Part shown: in pieces, positions 1 to 6,793 of the stretch | Layout of the letters: every line of letters begins with the position of its first letter | How positions within the stretch are numbered: position 1 is the stretch's first letter | Assembly: GCA_023415145.1 (NCBI GenBank) | Contig: JAEZLW010000045.1 | Span: forward strand, 1 to 11,442 | DNA length: 11,442 nt | Source: Bacillota bacterium | GTDB taxonomy: Bacteria; Bacillota; Clostridia; Christensenellales; Aristaeellaceae | Reading direction: 5' to 3' | Position numbers and translations under genes: made by a program | The notes under the pieces: generated by a model | Told to the model about the DNA's origin: nothing | The model's database searches: none | Seen by the model: only the letters and a program-made list of their open reading frames with translations

Positions 1-2
1 GC

Positions 3-257
3 GCTGCAGAAGACAGTGAAGAAGAGTGCGAAGAATGTGAATGCGAAGCCTGCGGGCACGATGACGGCCACGAACATGAAACAGACCTTTACATTATGAA
101 GGTTCTAACCTCACCCGAGGAAAACGGCGAAGAAGTGGAAGAATTTGTGCCCGTGGACGAGGACCTGATGGACAAACTCATCCAGGTGGTTCAAACCAAT
201 TTCAGCGAAGACGACGACGAAGACGACGAAGACATGGAAGACGAGGACGAGGAATAA
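3..257 (+). CDS. DUF1292-like acidic protein, C-terminal part
   Basis: The gene is cut by the window start; 84 codons are visible, ending at TAA 255-257. The visible part begins with a very acidic stretch rich in Cys and His (four Cys within residues 9-17, then GHDDGHEHE). A short domain follows containing LYIMKV, then an EENGEEVEEF turn, VPVDEDLMDKLIQVVQTNF, and a polyacidic tail of about 17 residues. The order 'hydrophobic strand, acidic turn, conserved E/D, amphipathic helix' resembles the DUF1292 (YrzB-like) family. These are small proteins of unknown function, often next to alaS-ruvX genes in Firmicutes, so ruvX may lie just upstream outside the window (inference). The Cys/His stretch could bind metal; this is not shown. 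The family call is moderate and the function is unknown. Confidence 0.6.
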   Translation, partial: AAEDSEEECEECECEACGHDDGHEHETDLYIMKVLTSPEENGEEVEEFVPVDEDLMDKLIQVVQTNFSEDDDEDDEDMEDEDEE

Positions 258-295
258 CGTTAGGTTGGTTCCTACAACTGCATAGTCTCGATCGG

Positions 296-321
296 CCGGG
301 CAGTATATACTGCCCGGTTTT
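296..321 (+). terminator. Rho-independent terminator after the DUF1292-like gene
   Basis: A perfect 22-base palindrome at 296-317 folds into a 9-bp GC-rich stem (CCGGGCAGT/ACTGCCCGG) with an ATAT loop. It is followed directly by TTTT at 318-321. It lies 38 bases after the stop codon of the upstream gene on the same strand, the usual place for an intrinsic terminator. Confidence 0.85.
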
Positions 322-323
322 AT

Positions 324-342
324 ATATCGGCACCGCCGATAT
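324..342. repeat. Perfect short hairpin between terminator and structured repeat
   Basis: ATATCGGC at 324-331 pairs perfectly with GCCGATAT at 335-342 around a 3-base ACC loop. It ends exactly where the structured repeat at 343 begins. No matching hairpin is seen at the equivalent edge of the second repeat copy, so it is probably a separate element or a copy-specific extension. Confidence 0.5.
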
Positions 343-655
343 TCGAGAAAATGACTTTGTCATTTTCTCGAGTCTGCACTTTTTGCCTGTAACCCTGCAC
401 CCGGTCTGCGCTATGCTTGACCGGTGCAGGATCACGGTCGGCGATATGTGGACGGAATGCTTGCTGCGCAAGCACCCCGCTGGTCCGGAAGCTCAATCGT
501 CGCCCTGCTTCGCTATCGCTCGCATGGCTCGTTTTGCTTCCCGCCTCCACCCTGCCCATTCCCGCCACTGGCGTGGGCAGGGTTACGGCGCCGGCAATGC
601 CGGTCGAGATGATTACAAATGAAGGGGTGGAACCCCTTCAATGCATCCCCGGAAA
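343..655 (+). repeat. Structured interspersed repeat, copy A (long form)
   Basis: This fills most of the gene-free stretch 258-752. It is a chain of hairpins: 343-355/359-371 (13 bp, TTT loop); 394-406/419-430 (12 bp with one bulge); 458-464/468-474 (7 bp, TGC loop); 550-558/574-582 with an inner CGCC/GGCG stem; 591-595/599-603; 620-628/632-640 (9 bp, GGA loop). The segments 343-374, 454-478 and 591-622 align with the minus strand at 2800-2769, 2715-2693 and 2685-2654; the first and third are 25 of 32 identical each without gaps. Both copies end in TGC(A)TCCCCG. Copy A carries about 110 extra bases at 479-590. Several short open frames cross it, but none has a ribosome site or protein-like content. 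The exact edges are uncertain by a few bases. It may be a non-autonomous mobile repeat or a structured RNA; the family is not recognised. Confidence 0.75.
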
Positions 656-752
656 TTTCTCCCCAAGGGTATTGTCAATCCGTAGTAAAAGGAAATTCTC
701 ATAGATATATAGAAGAACAATATAGTCTTTTCTAAGCGAAAGTAGGAGAACC

Positions 753-2615
753 ATGACGGATGAACTTCGCCTGAAAATAGAAAATTTACCCGACAGCCCT
801 GGCTGCTACCTCATGAAGCAGCAGGGGGAGATCATATATGTAGGGAAGGCTGTGAACCTGAAAAACAGGGTGCGCAGCTACTTTCAAAACTCCCGGGGGC
901 ACACGTCCAAAGTGGCAGCCATGGTGGGTAAAGTCGATGACTTTGACATCATACTCTGCTCCACCAACCTGGAGGCGCTGATTCTGGAATGCAACCTGAT
1001 CAAGCGCCACAAGCCTTATTACAACATTCTTTTAAAGGATGACAAGCATTACCCTTATGTGCGGGTAGATATGCAAAAGCCCTTTCCCAGGCTGGAGGTG
1101 GCCCGGCGCATTGAAAAGGACGGGGCGAAGTATTTCGGCCCCTATATCGGGGCAACGGTGGTCCGCCAGGTAATGGATGCGGTGCAGAATATCTTTCCCC
1201 TGCGCTCCTGCACCCTGGACCTGCCGCTGAAAACGCCTCGCCGGCCCTGTGTGCAGTATGAGATCGGGCGGTGCCTGGCTCCCTGCGCCAACAAGTGTAC
1301 CCGCGAGGAATACGGTGCCATGATGGAGCAGGTGCTGGCCTTTTTGGGCGGCCGGTACCAGGACGTGTTAAGCCGGATGAAGGCGGATATGGAGGCGGCG
1401 GCCAAGGCGCTGAATTTTGAGCGGGCGGCCTATTTGCGGGATAAAATGCAGGATGTGCAAATGCTCATGGAACGCCAGCGGGCCATACAGGTCAGCGGCG
1501 CGGATCAGGATATATTGGCCATCGCCCAGGACGGGCTGGACGCCATGGTGCAGGTGCTGTATGTCCGGAACGGACTGATGATCGGCGGCGACCACTTTGT
1601 ACTTCCCCAGGCGGGCGCCGACTTAAAAGGGGAAGTGCTGTCCGCGTTCCTCACCCAGTATTATGAGGACGGCAATTTGATCCCCAGGCAGGTTTTGTGT
1701 CAGGAGCTGCCGGAGAACCGGGAGGAGCTGGAATCCTGGCTGCGGGATCAAAGAGGCGGCGCGGTAACGCTGACCACACCCAAACGTGGGGAGAAGCATG
1801 ATCTGGTACTTCTGGCGGAAAAGAATGCCCAGGATGCCCTGGAAAAGCGAAACGCCAAAAGCGCTGTTAAAGAAGAACGCACCACCGGCGCGGCGGCAGC
1901 GCTGGGAGAGGCATTGGGGCTTAAAAAACCGCCCCGGCGTATTGAAGGATATGATATCTCCAATACCCAGGGCGTTTTGAGCGTGGCTTCCATGGTGGTG
2001 TTCATAGGCGGAGAGCCGGCCAAGAAGGAGTATAGGCATTTTAGGATCAAAACGGTGGAAGGGCCCAACGACTTCGCTTCCATGAACGAGGTGGTCGGCC
2101 GCAGGTTCCGCCATGGGGTACAGGAGCAAAAGGAGCGGGAGGAGGCCGGGCTGCCCATGGTAGGAGGACGGTTCTCCGACCTGCCGGATCTGGTGCTCAT
2201 CGACGGCGGTCCGGAGCAGTTGGCCTTTGCCCGCCGGGCCATGCGGGAGGCAGGGGCCGATGTGCCCATGTTCGGCCTGGCCAAGCGGCTGGAGGAGATT
2301 TTCCTTCCGGACAGGGAATTGCCCATACTGCTTGACAAGCGCTCACCGGCGCTGCATCTGATTCAGCGTATCCGCGACGAGGCGCACCGCTTTGCCATCA
2401 CACATCACCGGAATTTGCGTGGCAAGGAAAGCGTGCACAGCCAGATAGAGGATATTCCCGGCATCGGTCCGGCCAGGCGGAAAGCCTTATTGAAGCACTT
2501 TCACTCTTTGCAGGCCGTGCGCAATGCCACGCTGGAAGAATTGCTGTCAGTGCCCGGCATGACAAAGCCCGCGGCGGAGGCGGTTGTAAACTGGGCGATG
2601 GGAACATCAAAATAA
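753..2615 (+). CDS. uvrC: Excinuclease ABC subunit C (UvrC)
   Basis: UvrC makes both incisions around a DNA lesion after UvrA and UvrB have located it, in nucleotide excision repair. The 620-residue length is normal. In order: the GIY-YIG nuclease domain (about 12-95, with YVGKAVNLKNRVRSYF at 29-44 and the likely catalytic Glu79); four cysteines at 153, 166, 174 and 178, matching the spacing of the 4Fe-4S ligands known in E. coli UvrC; a UVR motif (about 205-240) for UvrB contact; an RNase H-like nuclease domain with likely catalytic Asp401 (GYDISN), Asp484 (LIDGG) and His545 (DEAHRF); and paired helix-hairpin-helix motifs (about 565-615) that bind DNA. The ATG follows GTAGGAG (742-748) by 4 bases. 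The gene stands alone, flanked on both sides by inverted copies of a structured repeat. No convincing promoter was found in the AT-rich 670-740. Confidence 0.97.
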   Translation: MTDELRLKIENLPDSPGCYLMKQQGEIIYVGKAVNLKNRVRSYFQNSRGHTSKVAAMVGKVDDFDIILCSTNLEALILECNLIKRHKPYYNILLKDDKHYPYVRVDMQKPFPRLEVARRIEKDGAKYFGPYIGATVVRQVMDAVQNIFPLRSCTLDLPLKTPRRPCVQYEIGRCLAPCANKCTREEYGAMMEQVLAFLGGRYQDVLSRMKADMEAAAKALNFERAAYLRDKMQDVQMLMERQRAIQVSGADQDILAIAQDGLDAMVQVLYVRNGLMIGGDHFVLPQAGADLKGEVLSAFLTQYYEDGNLIPRQVLCQELPENREELESWLRDQRGGAVTLTTPKRGEKHDLVLLAEKNAQDALEKRNAKSAVKEERTTGAAAALGEALGLKKPPRRIEGYDISNTQGVLSVASMVVFIGGEPAKKEYRHFRIKTVEGPNDFASMNEVVGRRFRHGVQEQKEREEAGLPMVGGRFSDLPDLVLIDGGPEQLAFARRAMREAGADVPMFGLAKRLEEIFLPDRELPILLDKRSPALHLIQRIRDEAHRFAITHHRNLRGKESVHSQIEDIPGIGPARRKALLKHFHSLQAVRNATLEELLSVPGMTKPAAEAVVNWAMGTSK

Positions 2616-2621
2616 GGACAA

Positions 2622-2801
2622 ACCTGCGGGGAGCAACGAGGGGCGCAGCTCCCTCGTTTGCAATCGTCTCACCCGGCTTAGCCGGGTGGGCTGGGGTTTG
2701 CGGAGCAAACATTCCTTACACGATTTCCCGTCCGGAAAGCCGTAGGATTTACAGGGAAATCGTGCGAAAACTCGACAAAATGGCGTAGTTATTTTGTCGA
2801 A
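2622..2801 (-). repeat. Structured interspersed repeat, copy B (short form)
   Basis: This fills the gap between the convergent genes uvrC and pgsA. Read on the minus strand the hairpins are 2800-2791/2781-2772 (10 bp), 2764-2754/2729-2719 (11 bp, perfect), 2710-2705/2701-2696 region (6 bp, 3-base loop), 2688-2681/2677-2670 (8 bp, TAA loop) and 2658-2651/2642-2635 (8 bp). Order and sequence follow copy A at 343-655, with compensating changes in three stems. It lacks the 110-base insert of copy A, and its second hairpin is unrelated in sequence. The first stem overlaps the last codons and the stop of pgsA. Edges are approximate. Confidence 0.75.
2767..2800 (-). terminator. Possible terminator of pgsA formed by first stem of repeat B
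   Basis: A perfect 10-bp stem (2791-2800 with 2772-2781, 9-base loop) spans the pgsA stop codon. On the minus strand it is followed by G and TTTT (2770-2767). The stem is AT-rich and the T run short, so termination efficiency is doubtful. No other terminator is evident for pgsA or for uvrC from the other side. Confidence 0.4.
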
Positions 2802-3352
2802 GCTGCCCTCAGCTTTTCCAGCGCCCGGCGGGTGTAGAACGCCAACGCCAGCAGCGTGAGCCCCACGGAAATCCATAAGGCCAGCATATCCCACTGCACA
2901 ACCCCTGCGGCCTTAAAATCCTGATGGAAGAAGGATAGGGACAAGGCCACGATGAATAAAAACTGGGCGGCCTTGCCGACAACTTCACTGTGGACCACAA
3001 TGCCCTTTTTCAGCATGTAAATGCCGCCGACCACCATCAATATCTCCTTGAGTACCACGACGATAACGGCGGCCGGGGGCAGTATCCCGCTGATGGTTTG
3101 AACCAGCAGTACGGAAATCACCATCAGCTTATCGGCCAAGGGGTCCATCAGCTTTCCAAAGTTGGTGACCAGGTTATACTTGCGGGCGATATATCCATCC
3201 AGTAAATCGGTGGCGCTGGCAAACAGAAACACCCCCAGCGCCGAATAGTGCCGGGATGTGTAATACAGTACGAGAAATACGGGGATCAGCGCTGCCCGAA
3301 GCATGGTCAGCACATTTGGCACATTCCATATGTTTTCCTTCTTTTTATCCAT
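2789..3352 (-). CDS. pgsA: CDP-alcohol phosphatidyltransferase, likely phosphatidylglycerophosphate synthase
   Basis: The product is a membrane enzyme that joins CDP-diacylglycerol and glycerol 3-phosphate to give phosphatidylglycerophosphate, the committed step to phosphatidylglycerol and cardiolipin. From the chosen start it has 187 residues, typical of PgsA. The family signature is complete: Asp49, Asp52-Gly53, Ala56-Arg57, Gly66, Asp70 and Asp74 in TDLLDGYIARKYN...FGKLMDPLAD. About five hydrophobic segments follow or precede it. The ATG at 3352-3350 has GAGGAGGG (3366-3359) six bases upstream and begins MDKKKENIWNVPN, the usual family start; an ATG ten codons earlier lacks a ribosome site. 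The last codons and TAA fall in a repeat hairpin. Cardiolipin synthase or another CDP-alcohol transferase is less likely given size and motif context. Confidence 0.9.
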   Translation of the reverse strand: MDKKKENIWNVPNVLTMLRAALIPVFLVLYYTSRHYSALGVFLFASATDLLDGYIARKYNLVTNFGKLMDPLADKLMVISVLLVQTISGILPPAAVIVVVLKEILMVVGGIYMLKKGIVVHSEVVGKAAQFLFIVALSLSFFHQDFKAAGVVQWDMLALWISVGLTLLALAFYTRRALEKLRAASTK

Positions 3353-3383
3353 TGGGAACCCTCCTCGGTTATCCGTATGCACC

Positions 3384-3402
3384 TATGATGTATATCATAA
3401 CA
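3384..3402 (-). promoter_or_regulatory. Probable extended -10 promoter of pgsA within a palindrome
   Basis: On the minus strand TG-T-TATGAT (3402-3394) is an extended -10 box 42 bases upstream of the pgsA start. No good -35 box lies 16-18 bases before it, which fits the extended type. The same -10 bases form one arm of a perfect palindrome, TATGAT-GTAT-ATCATA (3384-3399), so a mirror TATGAT also faces the plus-strand epimerase gene. It may be overlapping divergent -10 boxes or an operator. Confidence 0.5.
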
Positions 3403-3468
3403 CATCTTTGGAAAATTTCCAGCGGCGGGCATCCGTAAAATTGCTGCCGCAGGATTGGGGGAGATACC

Positions 3469-4455
3469 ATGAAGGCACTGATCATCGGAGGTACGGGAAC
3501 CATCAGCACAGCGGTCACGGCAAGGGCTTTGGAAATGGGCTTTGATGTGACCATATTGAACAGGGGCAATCAACTGGATGTGCCGGATTCTGTGCGGCAG
3601 ATTCATGCCGACGTACGGGACAGAACGGCCATGGAACAGGCACTGAAGGGTGAACACTTTGACGTGGTATGCGATTATCTGACATTCACTTTGGAGCAGG
3701 CGAAGCAAAGCATTGGGCTGTTTGGCGGGAAAACGAACCAGTACCTGTTCATATCCAGCGCTTCTGTCTATCAAAAGCCACCGGCCCATTATTTGATTAC
3801 CGAAAGTACGCCGCTTTTTAACCCCTTTTGGGAGTATGCCAGACAGAAGATCGCCTGTGAAATGTGTTTTCATGATGCATACCGCGCGGAAGGCTTCCCG
3901 GTAACGATTGTTAGGCCCTCCTACACATATGGCGACAGCAGCATCCCCTGGGTGCTTAATTCCCGGGCCATGCGCTATTCCCTGATCCATAGGATCAAGG
4001 CCCACAAGCCTATCGTGATTCCGGGTGACGGCACAAGCTTCTGGACGATCACCCACAATACCGACTTTGCCAAGGGCTTTGTAGGCTTGATGGGAAAATC
4101 GCAGGTAGTGGGTCACGCCTTCCACATTACCAGCGACGAAGCCATGACATGGGATGCATATTTGAACATCATCGCAGATGCCATAGGTGAGAAGGTGGAA
4201 ATCGCGCACATTGCCACCGATACGATTGTAAAGCGCCTGCCCGAAGAGCGGGGCGCGCTGACAGGTGACAAGGCGCAAACGGCCATTTTTGACAACACCA
4301 AAATCAAAACGTTCGTTCCGGAGTTTGTGGCCACAATGCCCTTTGAAGTGGGCATCCGCAAAACGCTTTCATGGTATGAGAGCCATCCCGACCGGCTGGG
4401 CTATGATCTGGAATGGGATGCCGTGATGGATGAGCTGGTGGAACGGTACGGGTGA
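3469..4455 (+). CDS. NAD(P)-dependent epimerase/dehydratase-family protein (extended SDR)
   Basis: This is a 328-residue Rossmann-fold protein of the short-chain dehydrogenase/reductase superfamily. The N-terminal nucleotide-binding loop is GGTGTIS at 7-13, where the last Gly of the usual GxxGxxG is Ser. NRG at 31-33 follows strand 2 and would suit NADP binding. Further along are FISSASVY (94-101), the catalytic pair Tyr123 and Lys127 in YARQK, and RPSYTYG (149-155). The substrate cannot be told; the overall look is of the atypical epimerase group common in Clostridia. ATG 3469 follows GGGGGAG (3457-3463) by 5 bases. It is transcribed alone, divergent from pgsA and convergent with the zinc-ribbon gene, and ends 61 bases before a strong terminator stem. 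Neighbours give no pathway hint. Confidence 0.85.
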   Translation: MKALIIGGTGTISTAVTARALEMGFDVTILNRGNQLDVPDSVRQIHADVRDRTAMEQALKGEHFDVVCDYLTFTLEQAKQSIGLFGGKTNQYLFISSASVYQKPPAHYLITESTPLFNPFWEYARQKIACEMCFHDAYRAEGFPVTIVRPSYTYGDSSIPWVLNSRAMRYSLIHRIKAHKPIVIPGDGTSFWTITHNTDFAKGFVGLMGKSQVVGHAFHITSDEAMTWDAYLNIIADAIGEKVEIAHIATDTIVKRLPEERGALTGDKAQTAIFDNTKIKTFVPEFVATMPFEVGIRKTLSWYESHPDRLGYDLEWDAVMDELVERYG

Positions 4456-4516
4456 GTGGGTGATGCAAATAGGTAATAATACTTACATACAATAAAAGAA
4501 AACTTGTTCCTATACA

Positions 4517-4550
4517 AAAACCCACGCCTATGCGACGTGGGTTTTGTTTT
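4517..4550. terminator. Bidirectional Rho-independent terminator
   Basis: AAAACCCACG (4517-4526) pairs perfectly with CGTGGGTTTT (4536-4545) around a 9-base loop. On the plus strand GTTTT follows the stem; on the minus strand the stem runs into TTTTTGT. It lies between the convergent epimerase and zinc-ribbon genes, so it can end both transcripts. Confidence 0.85.
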
Positions 4551-4567
4551 ACGCTTGACAAGATATG

Positions 4568-5272
4568 CTATTGAAGTATCATTCTCCCGCAGGTCTCGCA
4601 CTCCACCACCGTACCGCCCGCCTTGATGGCCCGAAGCACCACCGAGGGCAGTGACATGTTGCAGCCGCCGCACTGGTCGTTTTGCAGCCGTGCCATGGGG
4701 GGCATGCTGTGAAGCTTGATGTTTTTGTACTTCTCCAGATATTCCGGCTGGATGCCCCTGGCTTTTTGAGTAGCCAGCGCCCGTTGCTTTTCCAACGCGG
4801 ACATGCGCTCCTTGTATTCCACATCGTAAACTGCCTTCAGTTGATCGAACTCCGCTTTCACCTTGGCAGCGCGCAGCCGCACATCGTGCTGCTGGTGGTC
4901 CCTGTCGCCTGCATCCTTGCGGATCCGTTTCATTTCCTGCTCATAACCGTTGAGCGTATCCAGCAATTTGCGGGCTTCGTGGGTCTGCTGCCGGGCTTCC
5001 TCCATGGTTTTGGGCTGTTCTTTTTCAAGCCTGGCCGTCAACGCTTTCAACTGATCCTCTGCCCGAAGGATGGCATCGCGAATCACATCGATTCGGTCGC
5101 TCATGATCATGACTTCATTTTCAATGCGCTTGATGACGTTTTGCTGCTCCATTAAAAAATCCCGGCTTTTGACAAGCTTGACGCGGTTGGGGGAACGGCG
5201 GATCTCATTCTCCAGCCGGTCCGCTTCCATGTCCGCCTGCTGATACTCCCAGAGCATTTCCAACTGATCCAT
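4568..5272 (-). CDS. Coiled-coil protein with C4-type zinc ribbon
   Basis: The 234-residue protein has a long charged, heptad-like helical region (about residues 5-170, rich in E, K, R, Q) followed by a zinc ribbon with CGGC at 201-204 and CETC at 225-228. This architecture matches the family with a C-terminal zf-RING_7-type ribbon, often annotated only as 'zinc ribbon domain-containing protein'. A role in nucleic-acid or protein binding is assumed for the family; the function is not established. The ATG has AAAGGAGG (5287-5280) seven bases upstream. The gene follows nif3 by 38 bases on the same strand and is the last gene before a terminator, so it is likely the promoter-distal gene of the trmK-nif3 unit, an arrangement common in Clostridia. 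A small stem (5301-5306/5313-5318) spans the nif3 stop but has no T run. Confidence 0.88.
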   Translation of the reverse strand: MDQLEMLWEYQQADMEADRLENEIRRSPNRVKLVKSRDFLMEQQNVIKRIENEVMIMSDRIDVIRDAILRAEDQLKALTARLEKEQPKTMEEARQQTHEARKLLDTLNGYEQEMKRIRKDAGDRDHQQHDVRLRAAKVKAEFDQLKAVYDVEYKERMSALEKQRALATQKARGIQPEYLEKYKNIKLHSMPPMARLQNDQCGGCNMSLPSVVLRAIKAGGTVVECETCGRMILQ

Positions 5273-5310
5273 ATGTTGACCTCCTTTATTGAAAGGATAA
5301 GCGGATCATT

Positions 5311-6111
5311 TCATCCGCCCATCCCTGACACATACTGCCTATCCAGCGCTCCTAAGTAGGAGACACCTGAAAAATGATGAACTGCCACTGGATATTGTAA
5401 CCCATCCAATCCCTTTTGTAAACAGCCGCCAAAGGCATAGAGGCCCGGGGCTTCCGTGGCAAAGTGGCCTCCTTCCAGCAAGACCATGCCCTGAGCCACA
5501 GCATAAAGGGCGTTATGGTGCCGCACTTCACCGGTGAGATATGCCTGTGCACCACAATGGATGGCTTCCTCAAAGCCCTCGTCATACGCGCCGCCGGCTA
5601 CGGCCAGGGTTTCAATCTGCCGATCAGGACTGCCGTACAGCCGCACCGGCGCTTTTAAAAGCCGGGAAGCCAGAACCTGCAAATCTCCCGCCGCCATTTT
5701 GGACGGCAGACGTCCGCAGCGCCAAAAGCCTTCACCCTGTATGCCTTTCAGGGAAAAAAGCTGCCCCAGCGTATCATTGATGCCGCCCAGCGCCCTGTCC
5801 AAATTCGTATGCGCGCTGATCAGAGCCGTATGATTGCGAATCAGAGCACACAGGATTTGGCCTTCCGGGTCATCCTCCCGCATGTTCTTTCTTGGATGGT
5901 ACATGAGGGGATGGTGGGTGATAATCAATTCAGCCTGAAGCCGCCTGGCTTCCTCCACCACTTCCATGGTGCAATCCAGCGCCAGCAATATGCGGGTTAC
6001 CGGAGCGTCGAACCGGCCTGTCAAAAGGCCGACATTGTCATATGCCTCCGCCGTTTGGAAGGGGGCAAAGCCATCCATCCAGTCATAAACGGCCTTTACA
6101 GTCAGTGTCAA
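5311..6111 (-). CDS. Nif3-like dinuclear metal-centre protein (YqfO/GTP cyclohydrolase-I-2 family)
   Basis: This is the NIF3 family (YqfO/YbgI), hexameric proteins with a two-metal site; the biochemical role is still debated. Likely metal ligands are visible: His66-His67 (ITHHPLMY), His101 and Asp105 (SAHTNLD), and His216 and Glu220 (GGHFATE). At 266 residues it is the short form, without the PII-like insert of about 100 residues found in Bacillus YqfO. The start is TTG 6111-6109, in the sequence CATTGAC, overlapping the trmK stop TGA (6110-6108) by 4 bases counting from the TTG. It is backed by GGGAGG (6124-6119) seven bases upstream, and it gives the usual N-terminus. The pair TrmK-Nif3 is conserved across Firmicutes (yqfN-yqfO in B. 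subtilis), and the overlap implies coupled translation. Confidence 0.9.
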   Translation of the reverse strand: MTLTVKAVYDWMDGFAPFQTAEAYDNVGLLTGRFDAPVTRILLALDCTMEVVEEARRLQAELIITHHPLMYHPRKNMREDDPEGQILCALIRNHTALISAHTNLDRALGGINDTLGQLFSLKGIQGEGFWRCGRLPSKMAAGDLQVLASRLLKAPVRLYGSPDRQIETLAVAGGAYDEGFEEAIHCGAQAYLTGEVRHHNALYAVAQGMVLLEGGHFATEAPGLYAFGGCLQKGLDGLQYPVAVHHFSGVSYLGALDRQYVSGMGG

Positions 6112-6785
6112 TGCAATTCCTCCCGGATGTAAGCGTCCAGCCGTGTAAGTTCCGCCATGCGGCCTTCATCGTCACCGGCATCTTTCATGGCGTGCAGCGC
6201 CTTGTTTGCTACCCGCTGCCGCCAGAGCAGATAATCTCTAAATAGGGGAGGCCGTTCCCTGATAAGGTACGGGCCCAGCAGAAGTTCCTTTTCCGTATAG
6301 GAAGCATCACCTGGCAGCGCTTGCAGGATCACATAAAACCTTCCGCCGGACCGGACGACTGCTTCTTTGCTGATATGATAACCGATACAGGGCAGCACTT
6401 CCCGCACTTTGTTAAGTTCCGTGTGGGGCGAGAGGATCAGCGCGGCTCCTTTAAGCTTTTGAGGTGCCGCAGTCAGTATGGAACACATGGTGTCTCCCCC
6501 CATGCCCAGCAGGCTGACCGCCTGCACAGGCTCTGCAAGGGCATCAAGCCCATTGGCCAGCATCAACACGGCCCTGTTATGAAAATGGTGGCGGGAGATC
6601 AATTCCCTGGCCTTTGACAGCGCCGGCTCGCTGATATCCGATACCACCATGCGCTCGCACCGCTCCGAGGCCAGCAGATATAAGGGCAGCCGGCCATGGT
6701 CTGTGCCGATATCCGCCCCTAAACGGCAGGGCGGGAACATATCCGCCGCCGCCTGCAATCTTTCATCCAGCTTAGGCAGGCGCAG
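6108..6785 (-). CDS. trmK: tRNA (adenine(22)-N1)-methyltransferase TrmK
   Basis: TrmK methylates N1 of adenine 22 in tRNA using S-adenosylmethionine. With the chosen start it has 225 residues, close to the family's usual length. The SAM-binding strand and loop are GADIGTDHG (23-31); VVSDISEPAL follows at 47-56, and GMGG at 94-97 is the second family hallmark. NGL at 78-80 replaces the DGL of the B. subtilis protein. No ATG, GTG or TTG lies where the family begins. A CTG at 6785-6783 is preceded by AAAGGAGG (6801-6794) with an 8-base spacer, and it yields MRLPKLDERLQAAAD, which lines up with the B. subtilis N-terminus (LKLSKRLQTVAEY). A longer reading from TTG 6869 has no ribosome site and would translate the ribosome site itself. 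The gene follows rpoD after about 220 bases and is coupled to nif3. Confidence 0.9.
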   Translation of the reverse strand: MRLPKLDERLQAAADMFPPCRLGADIGTDHGRLPLYLLASERCERMVVSDISEPALSKARELISRHHFHNRAVLMLANGLDALAEPVQAVSLLGMGGDTMCSILTAAPQKLKGAALILSPHTELNKVREVLPCIGYHISKEAVVRSGGRFYVILQALPGDASYTEKELLLGPYLIRERPPLFRDYLLWRQRVANKALHAMKDAGDDEGRMAELTRLDAYIREELH

Positions 6786-6793
6786 GGGAACCG

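Noticed and set aside
383..704. Three overlapping short open frames of 62-95 codons in the gap before uvrC
   Set aside because: They lie in the hairpin repeat, have no ribosome sites, and their Arg/Pro/Cys-rich products look like translated GC-rich non-coding DNA. Copy B has no matching frame.
258..752. CRISPR array or riboswitch in the hairpin-rich gap
   Set aside because: There are no evenly spaced direct repeats with spacers. The stems differ from each other, and no known riboswitch core was recognised.
1748..2338. Open frame of 196 codons antisense to uvrC
   Set aside because: Its product is Ser/Pro/Arg-rich low-complexity, it lies wholly within uvrC, and no ribosome site supports it.
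343..2801. Composite transposon carrying uvrC between inverted repeats
   Set aside because: The two copies are diverged and differ in length. No transposase is present, and uvrC is a core gene with normal composition, so carriage as a unit is unlikely.
3353..3382. Ten-codon N-terminal extension of pgsA from ATG 3382
   Set aside because: It includes the strong ribosome site as coding sequence and lacks one of its own; the MDKKKENIWNVPN start fits the family.
3307..4278. Long open frame of 323 codons on the minus strand, opposite the epimerase gene
   Set aside because: It runs antisense to a gene with clear SDR motifs and a ribosome site, and also overlaps the pgsA start; its product shows no recognisable motif.
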